64,000 nt of DNA from Bradyrhizobium iriomotense (GTDB taxonomy: Bacteria; Pseudomonadota; Alphaproteobacteria; Rhizobiales; Xanthobacteraceae), in contig NZ_JAFCLP010000019.1 of assembly GCF_018129405.1 (NCBI RefSeq), forward strand, positions 62,001 through 126,000, given 5' to 3'. Made by a program: the position numbers and the translations under genes. Below, piece by piece: positions 32,842 through 44,753 of the stretch (its first letter is position 1; each line of letters starts with the position of its first letter). The notes under the pieces were generated by a model that did no database searches, had not been told where the DNA came from, and worked only from the letters and a program-made list of their open reading frames with translations.

Positions 32842-33870
32842 TCAACGATACCGGCCGCGAAATTCGCGCGGGCTCGTACCCGTCCAGGTCCGAAAGGCCC
32901 GCGAAAAGCTCTTCTCGTTGCGGAAGCCGGCGAGTTCCGCGATCCGCTTGATCGGCGTGCGGCCGCGCATCAGCTCCTGTTTTGCCAGTTCGAACTTTGC
33001 TTCTTCCTTGAGGTCGCGCAGCGAGGTGGACTCCTCGCGCAGACGCCGATGCATGGTGCGGGTGGAGAGCGCGAGCTCGCTCGCGACATCCTCGGCGCGG
33101 AGGCTGCGTCCGCGCGCATTGCGCAGCACGCGGCGGACGCGCTCGACCAGCAGGCGGTCGCGCCGGTAGGGCAGCACGGTCAGCCTGAGCGCGCCCTTGA
33201 GCATATTGTCGAGGTCGGCGGCGCTGCGGGTCAGCGGCAGCGAAAGATAGTGCTTGTCGAAGACGATGCGGGCATGGGCCGCGTCGAAGCGGACGTTTCT
33301 GCAAAAGATGGTCGGATAGACCGAGACGTGGCCTGGCTCCGGGTGGGGGAATTCGGCGGCGCGGAGCGCGATCCTGGAATCCACCGCCCAGCAGGAGAAG
33401 CCGAGCACGTAGCGGAGCAGCGTGACAAGGCAGAATTCGCGCAAAGCCCCGAGGTCGCGCTGCTCCCGGATCGACACGACCGCAGTCTCCTCGCCGACGG
33501 CGAGATCGAGCAGCACGTCCTCGGTGAGCAGGCGGTGATGCCGGCACCAGCGCTTGAGCGCGACCTGAAGCGTCGGCGCGGTGATCGAGGCGCGGCACAG
33601 CATGCCATAGGTGCCCCATGGCAGCCGGCGCGAGAACCAGCCGAGCGCCTCGTCGTCGAGCTCGCGCATGGCATGGCCCGCCAAAGCCTCAAACTGGGCG
33701 GCCGTGACCCGCCCGTCCGGAGAACTGATAATGTCCAGCGCTACCTGGCCCCGGCTGAGGGCCTCCGTCGGATCGCGGCCGTATCGCTCGTATGCGGCCA
33801 CCACGCCGCGGACGAAGGCGGCAGGGGTCACGGCGCGACGCGGGATCGCGGTTGCGGCTTGAAAAGGCAT
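32842..33870 (-). CDS. AraC-family transcriptional regulator
   Basis: A 342-residue regulator with an N-terminal arabinose-binding-type domain of the OruR/ArgR-like kind (residues about 20-210) and a C-terminal double helix-turn-helix ([20 protein letters not shown], then [20 protein letters not shown], residues about 250-335). It is divergent from the isovaleryl-CoA dehydrogenase operon with a 99-nt shared promoter region, so it most likely controls leucine/isovalerate degradation. In many proteobacteria that role is taken by the MerR-type LiuR, so the AraC type is a lineage variant. Regulation of the operon is inference from position. Confidence 0.93.
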   Translation of the reverse strand: MPFQAATAIPRRAVTPAAFVRGVVAAYERYGRDPTEALSRGQVALDIISSPDGRVTAAQFEALAGHAMRELDDEALGWFSRRLPWGTYGMLCRASITAPTLQVALKRWCRHHRLLTEDVLLDLAVGEETAVVSIREQRDLGALREFCLVTLLRYVLGFSCWAVDSRIALRAAEFPHPEPGHVSVYPTIFCRNVRFDAAHARIVFDKHYLSLPLTRSAADLDNMLKGALRLTVLPYRRDRLLVERVRRVLRNARGRSLRAEDVASELALSTRTMHRRLREESTSLRDLKEEAKFELAKQELMRGRTPIKRIAELAGFRNEKSFSRAFRTWTGTSPREFRGRYR

Positions 33871-33969
33871 GGAAAAATCCTCGCCAAGTTTGGCGGAAAA
33901 TGCAACCTTTTCGACCGCAAGAGGGCCCGGTCCCCGCTAGGTTCGGTCCCAAATTACGGAGGAATCGCC

Positions 33970-35142
33970 TTGAACATCCCGAGCATCGATTTCGATCTGG
34001 GCGAAGACATCGGCATGCTGCGCGACACGCTCCGCGCCTTCGTGGAGGCGGAGATCACCCCGCGCGCTGCCGAGATCGAGAAAGCCAATCTGTTCCCGGC
34101 GGACCTGTGGAAGCGCCTTGGCGACCTCGGTCTGCTCGGCATGACCGCCCCGGAGCAATATGGCGGCTCCAACATGGGCTATCTCGCCCATATCGTCGCC
34201 ATGGAGGAGATCTCGCGGGGCTCGGCGGCCGTGGGCCTGTCCTACGGCGCCCATTCCAACCTCTGCGTCAACCAGATCCGCCGCAACGGCAACGACGCGC
34301 AGCGCCAGCGCTACCTGCCCAAGCTGATCTCCGGCGAGCATGTCGGCGCGCTCGCGATGTCCGAGCCCGGCGCCGGCTCCGACGTGGTCTCGATGAAGCT
34401 GCGCGCCGACAAGCGCGGCGACCGCTACGTGCTCAACGGCTCCAAGATGTGGATCACCAATGGCGGCGATGCCGACGTGCTGGTGGTCTACGCCAAGACC
34501 GATCCGGAGGCCGGCCCGCGCGGCATGACCGCCTTCCTGATCGAAAAGGGTTTCAAGGGCTTCACCCACGGCCAGCATCTCGACAAGCTCGGCATGCGCG
34601 GCTCCAACACCTATCCGCTGTTCTTCGACGAGTGCGAAGTGCCGGAGGAAAACGTGATGGGGAAGGTGGGCGAGGGGGTCAGGGTGCTGATGTCCGGCCT
34701 CGACTATGAGCGCGCGGTGCTCTCTGGCGGGCCGCTCGGGATCATGGCGGCCTGCATGGACGCTGTTGTGCCCTACATGCACGAACGCAAGCAGTTCGGT
34801 CAGCCGATCGGCGACTTCCAGCTGATGCAGGGCAAGCTGGCCGACATGTATGCGACCTGGCAGGCGACGCGCGCCTATGTCTACGCGGTCGGGCGCGCCT
34901 GCGACCGCGGCGACCACGCCCGCAGCCTGCGCAAGGATGCTGCCGCCGCGATCCTCTATTCCGCGGAGAAGGCGACGTGGATGGCGGGCGAGGCGATCCA
35001 GGCGCTTGGCGGGGTCGGCTATACATCCGAATTCCCGGTCGGCCGTCTCTGGCGCGATGCAAAACTCTACGAGATCGGCGCCGGTACATCCGAGGTGCGC
35101 CGCATGCTGATCGGCCGCGAGCTGATGGCCGAGACGGCTTAA
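33970..35142 (+). CDS. ivd: Isovaleryl-CoA dehydrogenase
   Basis: This FAD enzyme oxidises isovaleryl-CoA to 3-methylcrotonyl-CoA, the third step of leucine degradation. The 390-residue length is exact for the family. The acyl-CoA dehydrogenase signatures are [18 protein letters not shown] (127-144) and [20 protein letters not shown] near 352. The catalytic Glu is Glu247 in [14 protein letters not shown], the helix G position used by isovaleryl- rather than other acyl-CoA dehydrogenases. I chose the TTG at 33970 because ACGGAGGAATCGCC is directly upstream and no ATG fits. It is the first gene of the leu-degradation operon. Confidence 0.96.
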   Translation: MNIPSIDFDLGEDIGMLRDTLRAFVEAEITPRAAEIEKANLFPADLWKRLGDLGLLGMTAPEQYGGSNMGYLAHIVAMEEISRGSAAVGLSYGAHSNLCVNQIRRNGNDAQRQRYLPKLISGEHVGALAMSEPGAGSDVVSMKLRADKRGDRYVLNGSKMWITNGGDADVLVVYAKTDPEAGPRGMTAFLIEKGFKGFTHGQHLDKLGMRGSNTYPLFFDECEVPEENVMGKVGEGVRVLMSGLDYERAVLSGGPLGIMAACMDAVVPYMHERKQFGQPIGDFQLMQGKLADMYATWQATRAYVYAVGRACDRGDHARSLRKDAAAAILYSAEKATWMAGEAIQALGGVGYTSEFPVGRLWRDAKLYEIGAGTSEVRRMLIGRELMAETA

Positions 35143-35166
35143 ATCCTTCACCTCATTGGAATCAAC

Positions 35167-36771
35167 ATGCCGCTCCATTCCAGCATCGATCCTTCTTCGT
35201 CGGATTTTGCGCGCAATTCCGAGGCCATGCGCGGCCTCGTCGCGGACTTGCGCGAAAAGCTCAGCCAGGTCGCCGGCGGCGGTGGTGAGGCCTCGCGCAA
35301 CCGCCACACCGCGCGCGGCAAGATGCTGGCACGCGAGCGCGTCGACCTCCTGGTCGATCCCGGGACCTCGTTCCTGGAGTTGTCGCCGCTCGCGGCCTAC
35401 GGCCTCTATGGCGGCGACGTGCATTCGGCGAGCGTCGTCACCGGGGTGGGGCGCATCTCGGGGCGCGAATGCGTGATTGTCGCCAATGACGCCACCATCA
35501 AGGGCGGCACCTATTATCCGATGACCGTGAAGAAGCATCTGCGGGCGCAGGACATCGCGCGGCAGAACAACCTTCCCTGCGTCTACATGGTGGATTCCGG
35601 CGGCGCCTTCCTGCCGCTGCAGGACGAGATCTTTCCGGACGAGCGGCATTTCGGCCGCATCTTCTACAACCAGGCGCAGATGTCGTCAGCTGGCATCCCG
35701 CAGATCGCGATCGTGATGGGCTCCTGCACCGCCGGCGGCGCCTATGTGCCGGCGATGTCGGACGAGAGCATCATCGTGCGCAACCAGGGCACCATCTTCC
35801 TCGGCGGTCCGCCGCTGGTGAAGGCTGCGACCGGCGAGGTAGTGAGCGCCGAGGAGCTCGGCGGCGCCGACGTGCATTCGCGGCAGTCGGGCGTCACCGA
35901 CCACTACGCCCAGAACGATGCGCATGCGATCGGCATCGCCCGGCGCATCGTCGGCACGCTGAAACCGTCGGCGCGGCCGAACCTCAACATGCATCCGCCG
36001 CGCGATCCGCTGTTTGCCGCGGAGGAGATCTACGGCGTGGTGCCCGTCGATGGCCGAAAGCCGTTCGACGTGCGCGACATCATCGCCCGCGTCGTCGACG
36101 GCTCCGAGTTCGACGAGTTCAAGAAACTCTACGGCACGACGCTGGTGTGCGGCTTCGCCCATATCTGGGGCTATCCGGTCGGCATCATCGCCAACAACGG
36201 CATTCTGTTCAGCGAAAGCTCGCTGAAGGGCGCGCATTTCATCGAGCTGTGCTGCCAGCGCGGCATTCCCCTGGTGTTCCTGCAGAACATCACCGGCTTC
36301 ATGGTCGGCAAGAAATACGAGGCCGGCGGCATCGCGCGCGACGGCGCCAAGCTGGTGACGGCGGTGGCAACGGCCTCGGTGCCGAAATTCACCGTCGTGA
36401 TCGGCGGCTCCTACGGCGCCGGCAATTACGGCATGTGCGGCCGCGCCTACGCGCCGCGCTTCCTCTGGATGTGGCCGAACGCGCGCATCTCGGTGATGGG
36501 CGGCGAGCAGGCTTCGATGGTGCTGAGCCAGGTCCGCCGAGACAATATCGAGGCCAAGGGCGATAGCTGGTCGAAGGAGGAGGAAGACAAGTTCCGCGAG
36601 CCCATCCGCGCGCAATATGAGAGCCAGGGGCATCCCTATTACGCGACCGCGCGTCTCTGGGACGACGGCGTGATCGACCCCGCCGACACGCGCCTCGTGC
36701 TCGGCCTCGGCCTCTCGGCGGCGTCGAATGCGCCGATCGAGCCGACGAAATTCGGCCTGTTCAGGATGTGA
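35167..36771 (+). CDS. mccB: 3-methylcrotonyl-CoA carboxylase, beta (carboxyltransferase) subunit
   Basis: This subunit transfers CO2 from carboxybiotin to 3-methylcrotonyl-CoA, giving 3-methylglutaconyl-CoA. The 534-residue protein has the crotonase-like halves: [18 protein letters not shown] near 100, [17 protein letters not shown] near 140, [18 protein letters not shown] near 180 and, in the second half, [19 protein letters not shown] near 375 and [18 protein letters not shown] near 415. It follows ivd by 24 nt and precedes mccA by 4 nt, so they are cotranscribed. Confidence 0.96.
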   Translation: MPLHSSIDPSSSDFARNSEAMRGLVADLREKLSQVAGGGGEASRNRHTARGKMLARERVDLLVDPGTSFLELSPLAAYGLYGGDVHSASVVTGVGRISGRECVIVANDATIKGGTYYPMTVKKHLRAQDIARQNNLPCVYMVDSGGAFLPLQDEIFPDERHFGRIFYNQAQMSSAGIPQIAIVMGSCTAGGAYVPAMSDESIIVRNQGTIFLGGPPLVKAATGEVVSAEELGGADVHSRQSGVTDHYAQNDAHAIGIARRIVGTLKPSARPNLNMHPPRDPLFAAEEIYGVVPVDGRKPFDVRDIIARVVDGSEFDEFKKLYGTTLVCGFAHIWGYPVGIIANNGILFSESSLKGAHFIELCCQRGIPLVFLQNITGFMVGKKYEAGGIARDGAKLVTAVATASVPKFTVVIGGSYGAGNYGMCGRAYAPRFLWMWPNARISVMGGEQASMVLSQVRRDNIEAKGDSWSKEEEDKFREPIRAQYESQGHPYYATARLWDDGVIDPADTRLVLGLGLSAASNAPIEPTKFGLFRM

Positions 36772-36775
36772 TGCG

Positions 36776-38779
<2,004 letters not shown>

Positions 38780-38780
38780 C

Positions 38781-39692
38781 ATGAGCGATCCCGTCCGCAT
38801 CATCGAGATGGGGCCGCGCGACGGCCTCCAGAACGAGAAGACGCCCGTCAGCGTCAAGGCCCGTATTGCCTTCATCGAGGCGCTGGTCGGAGCCGGCCTC
38901 GATACGGTCGAGGTCGGCGCCTTCGTCTCGCCCAAGGCGATCCCGCAGATGGCGAGTTCGGACGCCGTGCTGCAAGGTGTCGCCCATGTGAAGAACGCCG
39001 AGTTCCACGTGCTGGTGCCGAACGAGAAGGGTTATGACGCTGCGCGCGCCGCCGGCGCGAACGTGGTCTCCGTGTTTGCGGCGGCTTCGGAAGGGTTTTC
39101 GCGCGCCAACATCAACTGCACGGTCGCGGAATCCATCGAGCGGTTCAAGCCGGTGCTGGTGCGCGCCAAGGCCGATGGCGTGAAGGTGCGCGGCTATATC
39201 TCCTGCGTGCTGGGCTGTCCGTTCGATGGCGAGATCAAGCCGAAGGCGGTGGCCGATCTCGCGAGCACGCTGTGGGACCTCGGCTGCTACGAAATCTCGC
39301 TCGGCGACACCATCGGCGTCGGCACACCAAGCAAGGCGAAAGACATGTTGCGCGCGGTCAGCGCCAACATCCCGCCCGCGAAACTCGCGATGCATTTCCA
39401 CGACACCTATGGCCAGGCGCTCGCCAACCTCTATGCGGGGATGGAGGAGGGCGTCCGCGTCATCGACGCCGCCGCCGGCGGCCTCGGCGGCTGCCCCTAC
39501 GCGCCGGGCGCAACCGGCAATGTCGCGACCGAGGATGTCGTCTACATGCTCGAAGGCATGGGCGTCAGGACCGGCGTCGACATGGAAAAGCTGCTGGCGG
39601 CGACGAATGCGATGAGCGTCGTGCTGGGCAAGCCGCCGGTGAGTCGTGTGGCGTCCGCGCTGAACGCGAAGAAAAAGCGGGCGGCTTCGTAG
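38781..39692 (+). CDS. mvaB: Hydroxymethylglutaryl-CoA lyase
   Basis: Cleaves HMG-CoA into acetyl-CoA and acetoacetate, the last step of leucine degradation. The 303-residue TIM-barrel protein has EMGPRDGLQNEK near 9-20 (catalytic Arg13/Asp14 region), ISLGDTIGVGTP near 173, the metal-binding HFHDTYGQALAN near 204 and the catalytic Cys238 in GGLGGCPYAPGATGN. It follows mccA directly. Its TAG stop codon (39690-39692) is formed by the first bases of a palindromic repeat. An enoyl-CoA hydratase for methylglutaconyl-CoA is not found in this operon. Confidence 0.96.
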   Translation: MSDPVRIIEMGPRDGLQNEKTPVSVKARIAFIEALVGAGLDTVEVGAFVSPKAIPQMASSDAVLQGVAHVKNAEFHVLVPNEKGYDAARAAGANVVSVFAAASEGFSRANINCTVAESIERFKPVLVRAKADGVKVRGYISCVLGCPFDGEIKPKAVADLASTLWDLGCYEISLGDTIGVGTPSKAKDMLRAVSANIPPAKLAMHFHDTYGQALANLYAGMEEGVRVIDAAAGGLGGCPYAPGATGNVATEDVVYMLEGMGVRTGVDMEKLLAATNAMSVVLGKPPVSRVASALNAKKKRAAS

Positions 39693-39824
39693 GGTGGGTT
39701 AGACCAGCAGCCGCGCAAAGCGCGGTCGCTGGGCGTAACCCACCTCTTATGTTTCCGCACAAACAGTGGTGGGTTAAGCCTTGCGACTGCGCTTTGCGCA
39801 GCCGCAAGGCTAACCCACCCTACG
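39688..39824. repeat. Double-palindromic interspersed repeat, copy 1
   Basis: A 137-bp element bounded by inverted ends CGTAGGGTGGGTTAG and CTAACCCACCCTACG. Inside are two hairpins, each closed by GTGGGTTA/TAACCCAC-type sequence. It fills the convergent junction between mvaB and the DapA-like gene and provides the mvaB stop codon. A second copy is at 44606-44747. Confidence 0.9.
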
Positions 39825-39832
39825 AAACCTTC

Positions 39833-40759
39833 CTAGGCCGCCTTCAGCCCGACATCCGGCAACAGCGGCCGGTTCTTGAGCGCCTTGACCATCATGGCCT
39901 CGACCTCGGCTTTTTCCTGCGGCAGCAGTGCGAGGCGCGGCGGGCGGGTCAGCGCCGTGCCGCGGCCCATGATGTGCTCGCACAGCTTGATGCACTGGAC
40001 GAGGTCCGGGCGGGCGTCGAGATGCAGGAGCGGCATGAACCATTCGTAGAGTGGCATGGCCTCGGCCAAGCGGCCGGCCTTGGCCAGGCGGAACAGCGTC
40101 TCGCCCTCGCGCGGGAAGGCGTTGGACATGCCGGACACCCAGCCCACGGCGCCCATGGCGACGCTCTCGACGATGACGTCGTCGAGGCCTGCGAACAGCA
40201 CGAAGCGGTCGCCGACCATGTTCCTGGTGTCGATGAAGCGCCGCGTGTCACCCGAGGAGTCCTTGAAGCAGACCACGGTCTCGACGTCGGCGAGCGAGGC
40301 GAGGATGTCGGGGGTGACGTCGTTCTTGTAGATCGGCGGATTGTTGTAGAGCATCACGGGAAGATCCGTCGCGCTGGCGACGGCGCGGAAATGCGCGGCG
40401 GTCTCGTGCGGCTTGGACGAGTAGACCAGGGCCGGCATCACCATCACGCCGTCGATGCCGACGCGCGCGGCTTCCTTGGCGGTTTCGACCGTGAAGGCCG
40501 TGGTGAATTCGGCGATGCCGCACAGCACGGGCACGCGGCCGGCCGCGACCGACTTCGCCGTCTCCATGATCGCGACCTTCTCCTTGCGCTCCAGCGAGGT
40601 GTTCTCGCCGACCGAGCCGCAGACGATCAGGCCGGAGACGCCGTCGCGGATCAGTCCGTCCATCACCTTGGCGGTCGCATCGATGTCGAGCGAGAGATCG
40701 TCGTGAAATTGGGTGGTGACGGCCGGGAAGACACCTTCCCAGGAAACGCGGCGGCTCAT
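39833..40759 (-). CDS. DapA-family (class I pyruvate) aldolase/lyase
   Basis: A 308-residue (beta/alpha)8 barrel of the dihydrodipicolinate synthase/N-acetylneuraminate lyase superfamily. The Schiff-base Lys is Lys166 in CFKDSSG, the activating Tyr is Tyr138 in LYNNPP, and GSVGENTSL (48-56) is the carboxylate-binding loop. It is the last gene of a TRAP transporter operon rather than part of lysine biosynthesis, so a catabolic role on a sugar acid or hydroxyproline-type substrate is more likely. The substrate cannot be read from sequence. Confidence 0.9.
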   Translation of the reverse strand: MSRRVSWEGVFPAVTTQFHDDLSLDIDATAKVMDGLIRDGVSGLIVCGSVGENTSLERKEKVAIMETAKSVAAGRVPVLCGIAEFTTAFTVETAKEAARVGIDGVMVMPALVYSSKPHETAAHFRAVASATDLPVMLYNNPPIYKNDVTPDILASLADVETVVCFKDSSGDTRRFIDTRNMVGDRFVLFAGLDDVIVESVAMGAVGWVSGMSNAFPREGETLFRLAKAGRLAEAMPLYEWFMPLLHLDARPDLVQCIKLCEHIMGRGTALTRPPRLALLPQEKAEVEAMMVKALKNRPLLPDVGLKAA

Positions 40760-40831
40760 GAGTTCACTCCAAGTGTATTGCCGGCGGGGGGCTGGGGCCG
40801 CCGGTTGTGGCGAAAAGGATGGCGGTTGGGA

Positions 40832-41815
40832 TCAGAGCGTGGCGCCGACCTTGCGCAGCTCGGCGAGGACCGGGGCCTTGGGCAGCCAGATCTTGTCGAA
40901 TTCGGCGATGACAGCCTCGGTGTCGCCGGCGGGCACCTGACGAATCGGGATCGGCGCATTCTTGAAATTCTCGATCAACGCGGGCTCGTTGCCGGCGAGC
41001 TCGTCGATCTGCGCATCCAGCGTCGTCTTGATCGTCTTGGTGATCAGCTCGCGGTCGGCCGCGGGGAGCGACTGCCAGACCCGGCCTGAGACGACCGCGG
41101 CCATCGGCATGAAGACGGCATTCATCTGCAGGATCACCTTCGAGACCTTGTCGAACCGCTGGTTCCAGGAGAATTCGAGATCGGCCTCGAGGCCATCGAC
41201 CTGGCCGTTGGCCATCGCGTCGAACACCTGCGGCGTCGGGATCGGCGTCGGCGCAGCACCCAGCGAGGAATAGAAGTCGCGATAGACCGGCGTCGGGTTG
41301 ATGCGCAGCTTCATGCCCTTGATGTCGGCGAGCGAATTCAGGTCCTTGGACGAGAACACCGCGCGCATGCCGGTGATGCCCCAGCCGAGGCCGATCGTGC
41401 CGGTCTCCTGCGGCAACACCTCGAACAGTTTGACTGCCGCCGGATGCCGCACGAATTTCGCCACCGCCGGCGTCGAGCGGACGATGTAGGGCGCATTGAT
41501 CGCGGCGATGTGCGGCACGCGCGAGCCGAGCTCGGCGGCCTGGATGAAGCCCATGTCGAGCGCGCCGGACTGCAATTGCTGCATCATCGCGGGCTCGTTG
41601 CCGAGCTGGCCGGAGTGGAACACGGTCAGGGTCAGGCGGCCGTTGGTTGCGGCCTTGAGCTCGTCGCCGAATTTCAGCGCGGCCTTGTTCCAGGAATGGC
41701 CGTTGGGCGTGATCAGGCCGAGCCGGAATTCCTTGGCCTGGGCGAGCGCCAGCGAAGGGGCGAACACCGATGCGGCGGCACTGGCGGCGAGAAAGCGGCG
41801 GCGTGAAAGCGGCAT
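40832..41815 (-). CDS. dctP: TRAP transporter substrate-binding protein (DctP type), system 1
   Basis: This periplasmic binding protein of a tripartite TRAP transporter captures an organic acid. The 327-residue protein has an N-terminal signal with twin arginine (SRRRFLAAS), so Tat export is likely, and the family blocks KLRINPTPVYRDFYSSLGAA and VFDAMANGQVDGLEADL with the substrate-contacting Arg in the first. It follows the large permease by 24 nt and precedes the aldolase by 72 nt. Confidence 0.93.
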   Translation of the reverse strand: MPLSRRRFLAASAAASVFAPSLALAQAKEFRLGLITPNGHSWNKAALKFGDELKAATNGRLTLTVFHSGQLGNEPAMMQQLQSGALDMGFIQAAELGSRVPHIAAINAPYIVRSTPAVAKFVRHPAAVKLFEVLPQETGTIGLGWGITGMRAVFSSKDLNSLADIKGMKLRINPTPVYRDFYSSLGAAPTPIPTPQVFDAMANGQVDGLEADLEFSWNQRFDKVSKVILQMNAVFMPMAAVVSGRVWQSLPAADRELITKTIKTTLDAQIDELAGNEPALIENFKNAPIPIRQVPAGDTEAVIAEFDKIWLPKAPVLAELRKVGATL

Positions 41816-41839
41816 GGTCGGGCTTCCTTTTGTACGGGC

Positions 41840-43105
41840 CTATTTGACGAGGATCAGCGAGAGCGAGGGGTAGAGCGAAAGCAGCACCAGGAGGACGCAG
41901 GAGATGACGAAGAACGGCAGCGTCACCATGAACATCTTGCCGGGCTTGGCGCCGGTGACGGCGGCCGCGACGAAGAAGCAGAGCCCGACCGGCGGCGACA
42001 GCAGGCCGAGGACCAGATTGATAACCACCACGACGCCGAACTGCCGGGGATCGATGTGATAGACGTCGGTTGCAACAGGCAGCAGGATCGGCACCGTCAT
42101 GATCAGGCCGGGAATGCCGTCGATCACAGTGCCGATGACCAGCAGGATGACGTTGCAGATCAGCATGAAGCTGACCGGGTCCTTGGCGGCCGACTGGATC
42201 CAGCCGGCGGTTTCCTGCGGCACCTTGCCGAAGATCAGGACCCAGGAGAACACGGCGGCTGCCGCGACCAGGAACAGCACGATCGCCGAATAAATGCCAC
42301 TGCGCAGCATCATCTGCGGCAGCTGGGAGAACTCAAATTCTTTCGTCCAGTATTTGCCGACCAGCGCCGCGGCGACTGCGCCGACGGCGGCGGATTCCGT
42401 CGCATTGGCGAGGCCGCTCAAAATCGTGCCGACGATGACGATCGGAATCAGTAGCGTCGGCGAGGTCCGCAGGATCGTCATCAGACGCTGGCGCGGCGTC
42501 TGATAATCGGCGCGGGGATAGTTGTACATGTATCCCATCAGCGCGATGACGAGGCAGAACATCACGGTGAGGATGACGCCCGGCACGATGCCGGCGATCA
42601 GCATGTCGCTGACGGAGACCTGCGCCAGCACGCTGTAAACCACGAACATCACCGAGGGCGGAATGATCGGGCCGAGCATGCCGCCGTAAGCGGTGAGGCC
42701 CGCCGCAAACGTCTTGTCGTAGCCCTTCTTCTCCATCTCCGGCACCATGATCTGGGCCATGATCGCGACCTGCGCGGTCGCCGAGCCCAGGATCGAGGAG
42801 ATGAACATGTTGGCGAGGATGTTGACGTAGGCGAGCCCGCCCTTGAGCGAGCCGACGAAGGCCATCGCCATGTCGACGATGCGCCGCGTGATGCCGCCAC
42901 CGTTCATGATCTCGCCGATCAGGATGAACAGCGGAATGGCAATCAGGCCGTAGCTGTCGACGCCGCCGAAGAGCTGGAGCGGATAGGACTGGAACAGTAC
43001 GGGATTGCCGGACGCTGCGATGTAGACGAGGCCGGCAAGGCACAGGCAGAGCCCGATCGGCACGCCGACCAGCATGAACGCGACGAAGGCGGCGGACGTG
43101 ATCAT
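41840..43105 (-). CDS. dctM: TRAP transporter large permease (DctM type), system 1
   Basis: This 421-residue polytopic subunit with about 12 helices is the ion-coupled permease. Landmarks are IPLFILIGEIMNGGGITRRI, the GSATAQVAIMAQIMVPEM helix-hairpin and GGMLGPIIPPSVMFVVY. The ATG overlaps the DctQ stop (TGATG at 43107-43103), so both are coupled. The longer frame to 43531 is only the DctQ shadow. Confidence 0.95.
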   Translation of the reverse strand: MITSAAFVAFMLVGVPIGLCLCLAGLVYIAASGNPVLFQSYPLQLFGGVDSYGLIAIPLFILIGEIMNGGGITRRIVDMAMAFVGSLKGGLAYVNILANMFISSILGSATAQVAIMAQIMVPEMEKKGYDKTFAAGLTAYGGMLGPIIPPSVMFVVYSVLAQVSVSDMLIAGIVPGVILTVMFCLVIALMGYMYNYPRADYQTPRQRLMTILRTSPTLLIPIVIVGTILSGLANATESAAVGAVAAALVGKYWTKEFEFSQLPQMMLRSGIYSAIVLFLVAAAAVFSWVLIFGKVPQETAGWIQSAAKDPVSFMLICNVILLVIGTVIDGIPGLIMTVPILLPVATDVYHIDPRQFGVVVVINLVLGLLSPPVGLCFFVAAAVTGAKPGKMFMVTLPFFVISCVLLVLLSLYPSLSLILVK

Positions 43106-43728
43106 CAGTTGACCCCGTCGAGCTCGGAGAGCTGGAAGCCTTTCGGCGGCGTGCGCGGCACCAGCTCGAGATCTTCCAGCAAATTGGCGAGGCCGTGGAT
43201 GGTCATCGACACGGCGAAGATCGGCAGCGTCAGATAGAGCACCCAGGTCGGCCAGTTCAGCGTCTGGGTGTGCTCGGTATAGAGAAAGTTGAAGGTCTCG
43301 GCCGCGAGCTTGCGCCCGTCGAAGCCGGCACGTGCGAGGCCGACCGGGTCCATCCAGAGCACGCAGGTGATGGTCAGGGCGATTCCGAACACGACGACGA
43401 GGCCGGTCGAGATCACCTTGGCGATCTTCTGGTGCTGCGGCGAAAGCCGCTCCGTCAGCATGGTGACCGCGAAGTCGAGCCGCAGCCGGGTCATGGCGGA
43501 GGCGCCGATGAAGGTCAGCCAGACCACGCAATAGACCGCGGATTCATCGATCCAATAGATCGGGAAGCGCGAGTAGCGGGTGATGACGTTCACCAGGATC
43601 AGTCCGGTGAGCAGGTACATCAGGCCCATCAGCGCCAGACGCTCGAAGGCGAGCAGGGCGCTCGACATCCGCACGACCGTACGTCGGAGGCTGAGCGCGC
43701 GCGTGGCCGGCATCGTCTGCTCGATCAT
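43105..43728 (-). CDS. dctQ: TRAP transporter small permease (DctQ type), system 1
   Basis: This 207-residue four-helix subunit is of the DctQ type (FERLALMGLMYLLTGLILVN, YWIDESAVYCVVWLTFIGAS and WPTWVLYLTLPIFAVSM). The start at 43728 (MIEQTMPATRA) follows a G-rich tract; a second ATG at 43713 is possible, whereas 43848 would overrun the operator. It is the first gene of the operon dctQ-dctM-dctP-aldolase. Confidence 0.9.
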   Translation of the reverse strand: MIEQTMPATRALSLRRTVVRMSSALLAFERLALMGLMYLLTGLILVNVITRYSRFPIYWIDESAVYCVVWLTFIGASAMTRLRLDFAVTMLTERLSPQHQKIAKVISTGLVVVFGIALTITCVLWMDPVGLARAGFDGRKLAAETFNFLYTEHTQTLNWPTWVLYLTLPIFAVSMTIHGLANLLEDLELVPRTPPKGFQLSELDGVN

Positions 43729-43769
43729 GAAAGAGGCCCCAACCCCCGAAGATTTGTCGTGCGATTGCC

Positions 43770-43790
43770 AAATGTATAATTTATACATTT
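43770..43790. promoter_or_regulatory. Perfect palindromic operator of the GntR regulator
   Basis: Half-sites AAATGTATAA (43770-43779) and TTATACATTT (43781-43790) are perfect mirror complements around one T. The ATGTATA/TATACAT core is typical of FadR/VanR-type GntR operators. It lies between dctQ and the divergent gntR gene, so it could control both. Binding is inferred from position and symmetry. Confidence 0.8.
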
Positions 43791-43926
43791 TGGGAGTCAA
43801 ACGGAGATTGCGGTCAATTCGGCGGCAGGACGCGCTTTTGCTGGGCATCGGCTTTTGCGGAGCACGTCAACATGCAAGAGAGGAACCGCTTCGCTCCGAC
43901 GAGTCGGAAGCAAGACGGAAGGTCAG

Positions 43927-44610
43927 ATGAAACAGCCTCTGAAGCATCGCACCCTGTCGGCTGCGATCGTCGATCAGCTCCGTCAGGCGATCCTCGACGG
44001 CACATATCCGGCCGGATCGCAGCTGCGCCAGGACGCGCTTGGAGATGCCTATGGCGTCAGCCGCATCCCGGTGCGCGAGGCGCTGTTCCAGCTCGAGGCC
44101 GAAGGGCTGGTGCGGATCGTGCCGCAGAAGGGCGCCATCGTCTCCGAACTGTCACTGGATGAGATCAACGACGTGTTCGACCTGCGGCGCATCCTGGAGC
44201 CGCGATTGCTGGCGCAGTCGGCGCCGTGCTTCACCGCGGAGGATTTCGAGGGACTCGACGACATCCACAAGAGTTTTGAGAAGGCGATCAAGGCACGGAA
44301 CGTCAGCGACTGGGGCCAGCTCAACGCCGACTTCCACATGGCGCTCTACGTCCACGCCCCGCAGCCGCGCACCCGCGCGATCGTGCTGTCGCTGCTCCAG
44401 ACCAGCGACCGCTACACCCGCCTGCAGCTCTCCAACACCAAGGCGATGGGCATCGCGGAGAAGGAGCACGCCCAGCTGATCGCGCTGTGCCGCGCGCAAA
44501 AGGTGGAGGAGGCCTGCCGGTTCCTGGAGCGGCACATCGAGGCCGTGCGCAAGGATCTGTTGCAGGTCGTGGCCAACGCGCCGAAGCAGCGGCGGAAGGA
44601 GAATCCGTAG
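43927..44610 (+). CDS. GntR-family (FCD domain) transcriptional regulator
   Basis: A 227-residue FadR-type regulator. The N-terminal winged helix is HRTLSAAIVDQLRQAILDGT with AYGVSRIPVREALFQLEAEG (residues about 45-64), and the C-terminal FCD domain (about 90-215) holds the metal/ligand His residues (ADFHMALY, ERHIEAV). The start at 43927 follows GGAAGGTCAG. Divergent from the TRAP-aldolase operon, it probably senses the transported substrate or its product. Its stop TAG (44608-44610) is formed by a palindromic repeat. Confidence 0.93.
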   Translation: MKQPLKHRTLSAAIVDQLRQAILDGTYPAGSQLRQDALGDAYGVSRIPVREALFQLEAEGLVRIVPQKGAIVSELSLDEINDVFDLRRILEPRLLAQSAPCFTAEDFEGLDDIHKSFEKAIKARNVSDWGQLNADFHMALYVHAPQPRTRAIVLSLLQTSDRYTRLQLSNTKAMGIAEKEHAQLIALCRAQKVEEACRFLERHIEAVRKDLLQVVANAPKQRRKENP

Positions 44611-44747
44611 GGTGGGTTAGCCTTGCAGATGTGCGTAGCGCATCTGCAAGGCGTAACCCACCACTGTTCGTCACCGCGGATGCAGAAGAGGTGGGTTACG
44701 CCGCGCGGATCACGCTTCGCGCATCCGCGCGGCTAACCCACCCTACG
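44606..44747. repeat. Double-palindromic interspersed repeat, copy 2
   Basis: A 142-bp element with the same ends (CGTAGGGTGGGTTAG and CTAACCCACCCTACG) and the same two-hairpin plan as the copy at 39688-39824, but different hairpin stems (GCAGATG.. and CGCGGAT..). It fills the convergent junction between gntR and dctM of system 2 and supplies the gntR stop codon. Confidence 0.9.
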
Positions 44748-44753
44748 GCAGCG

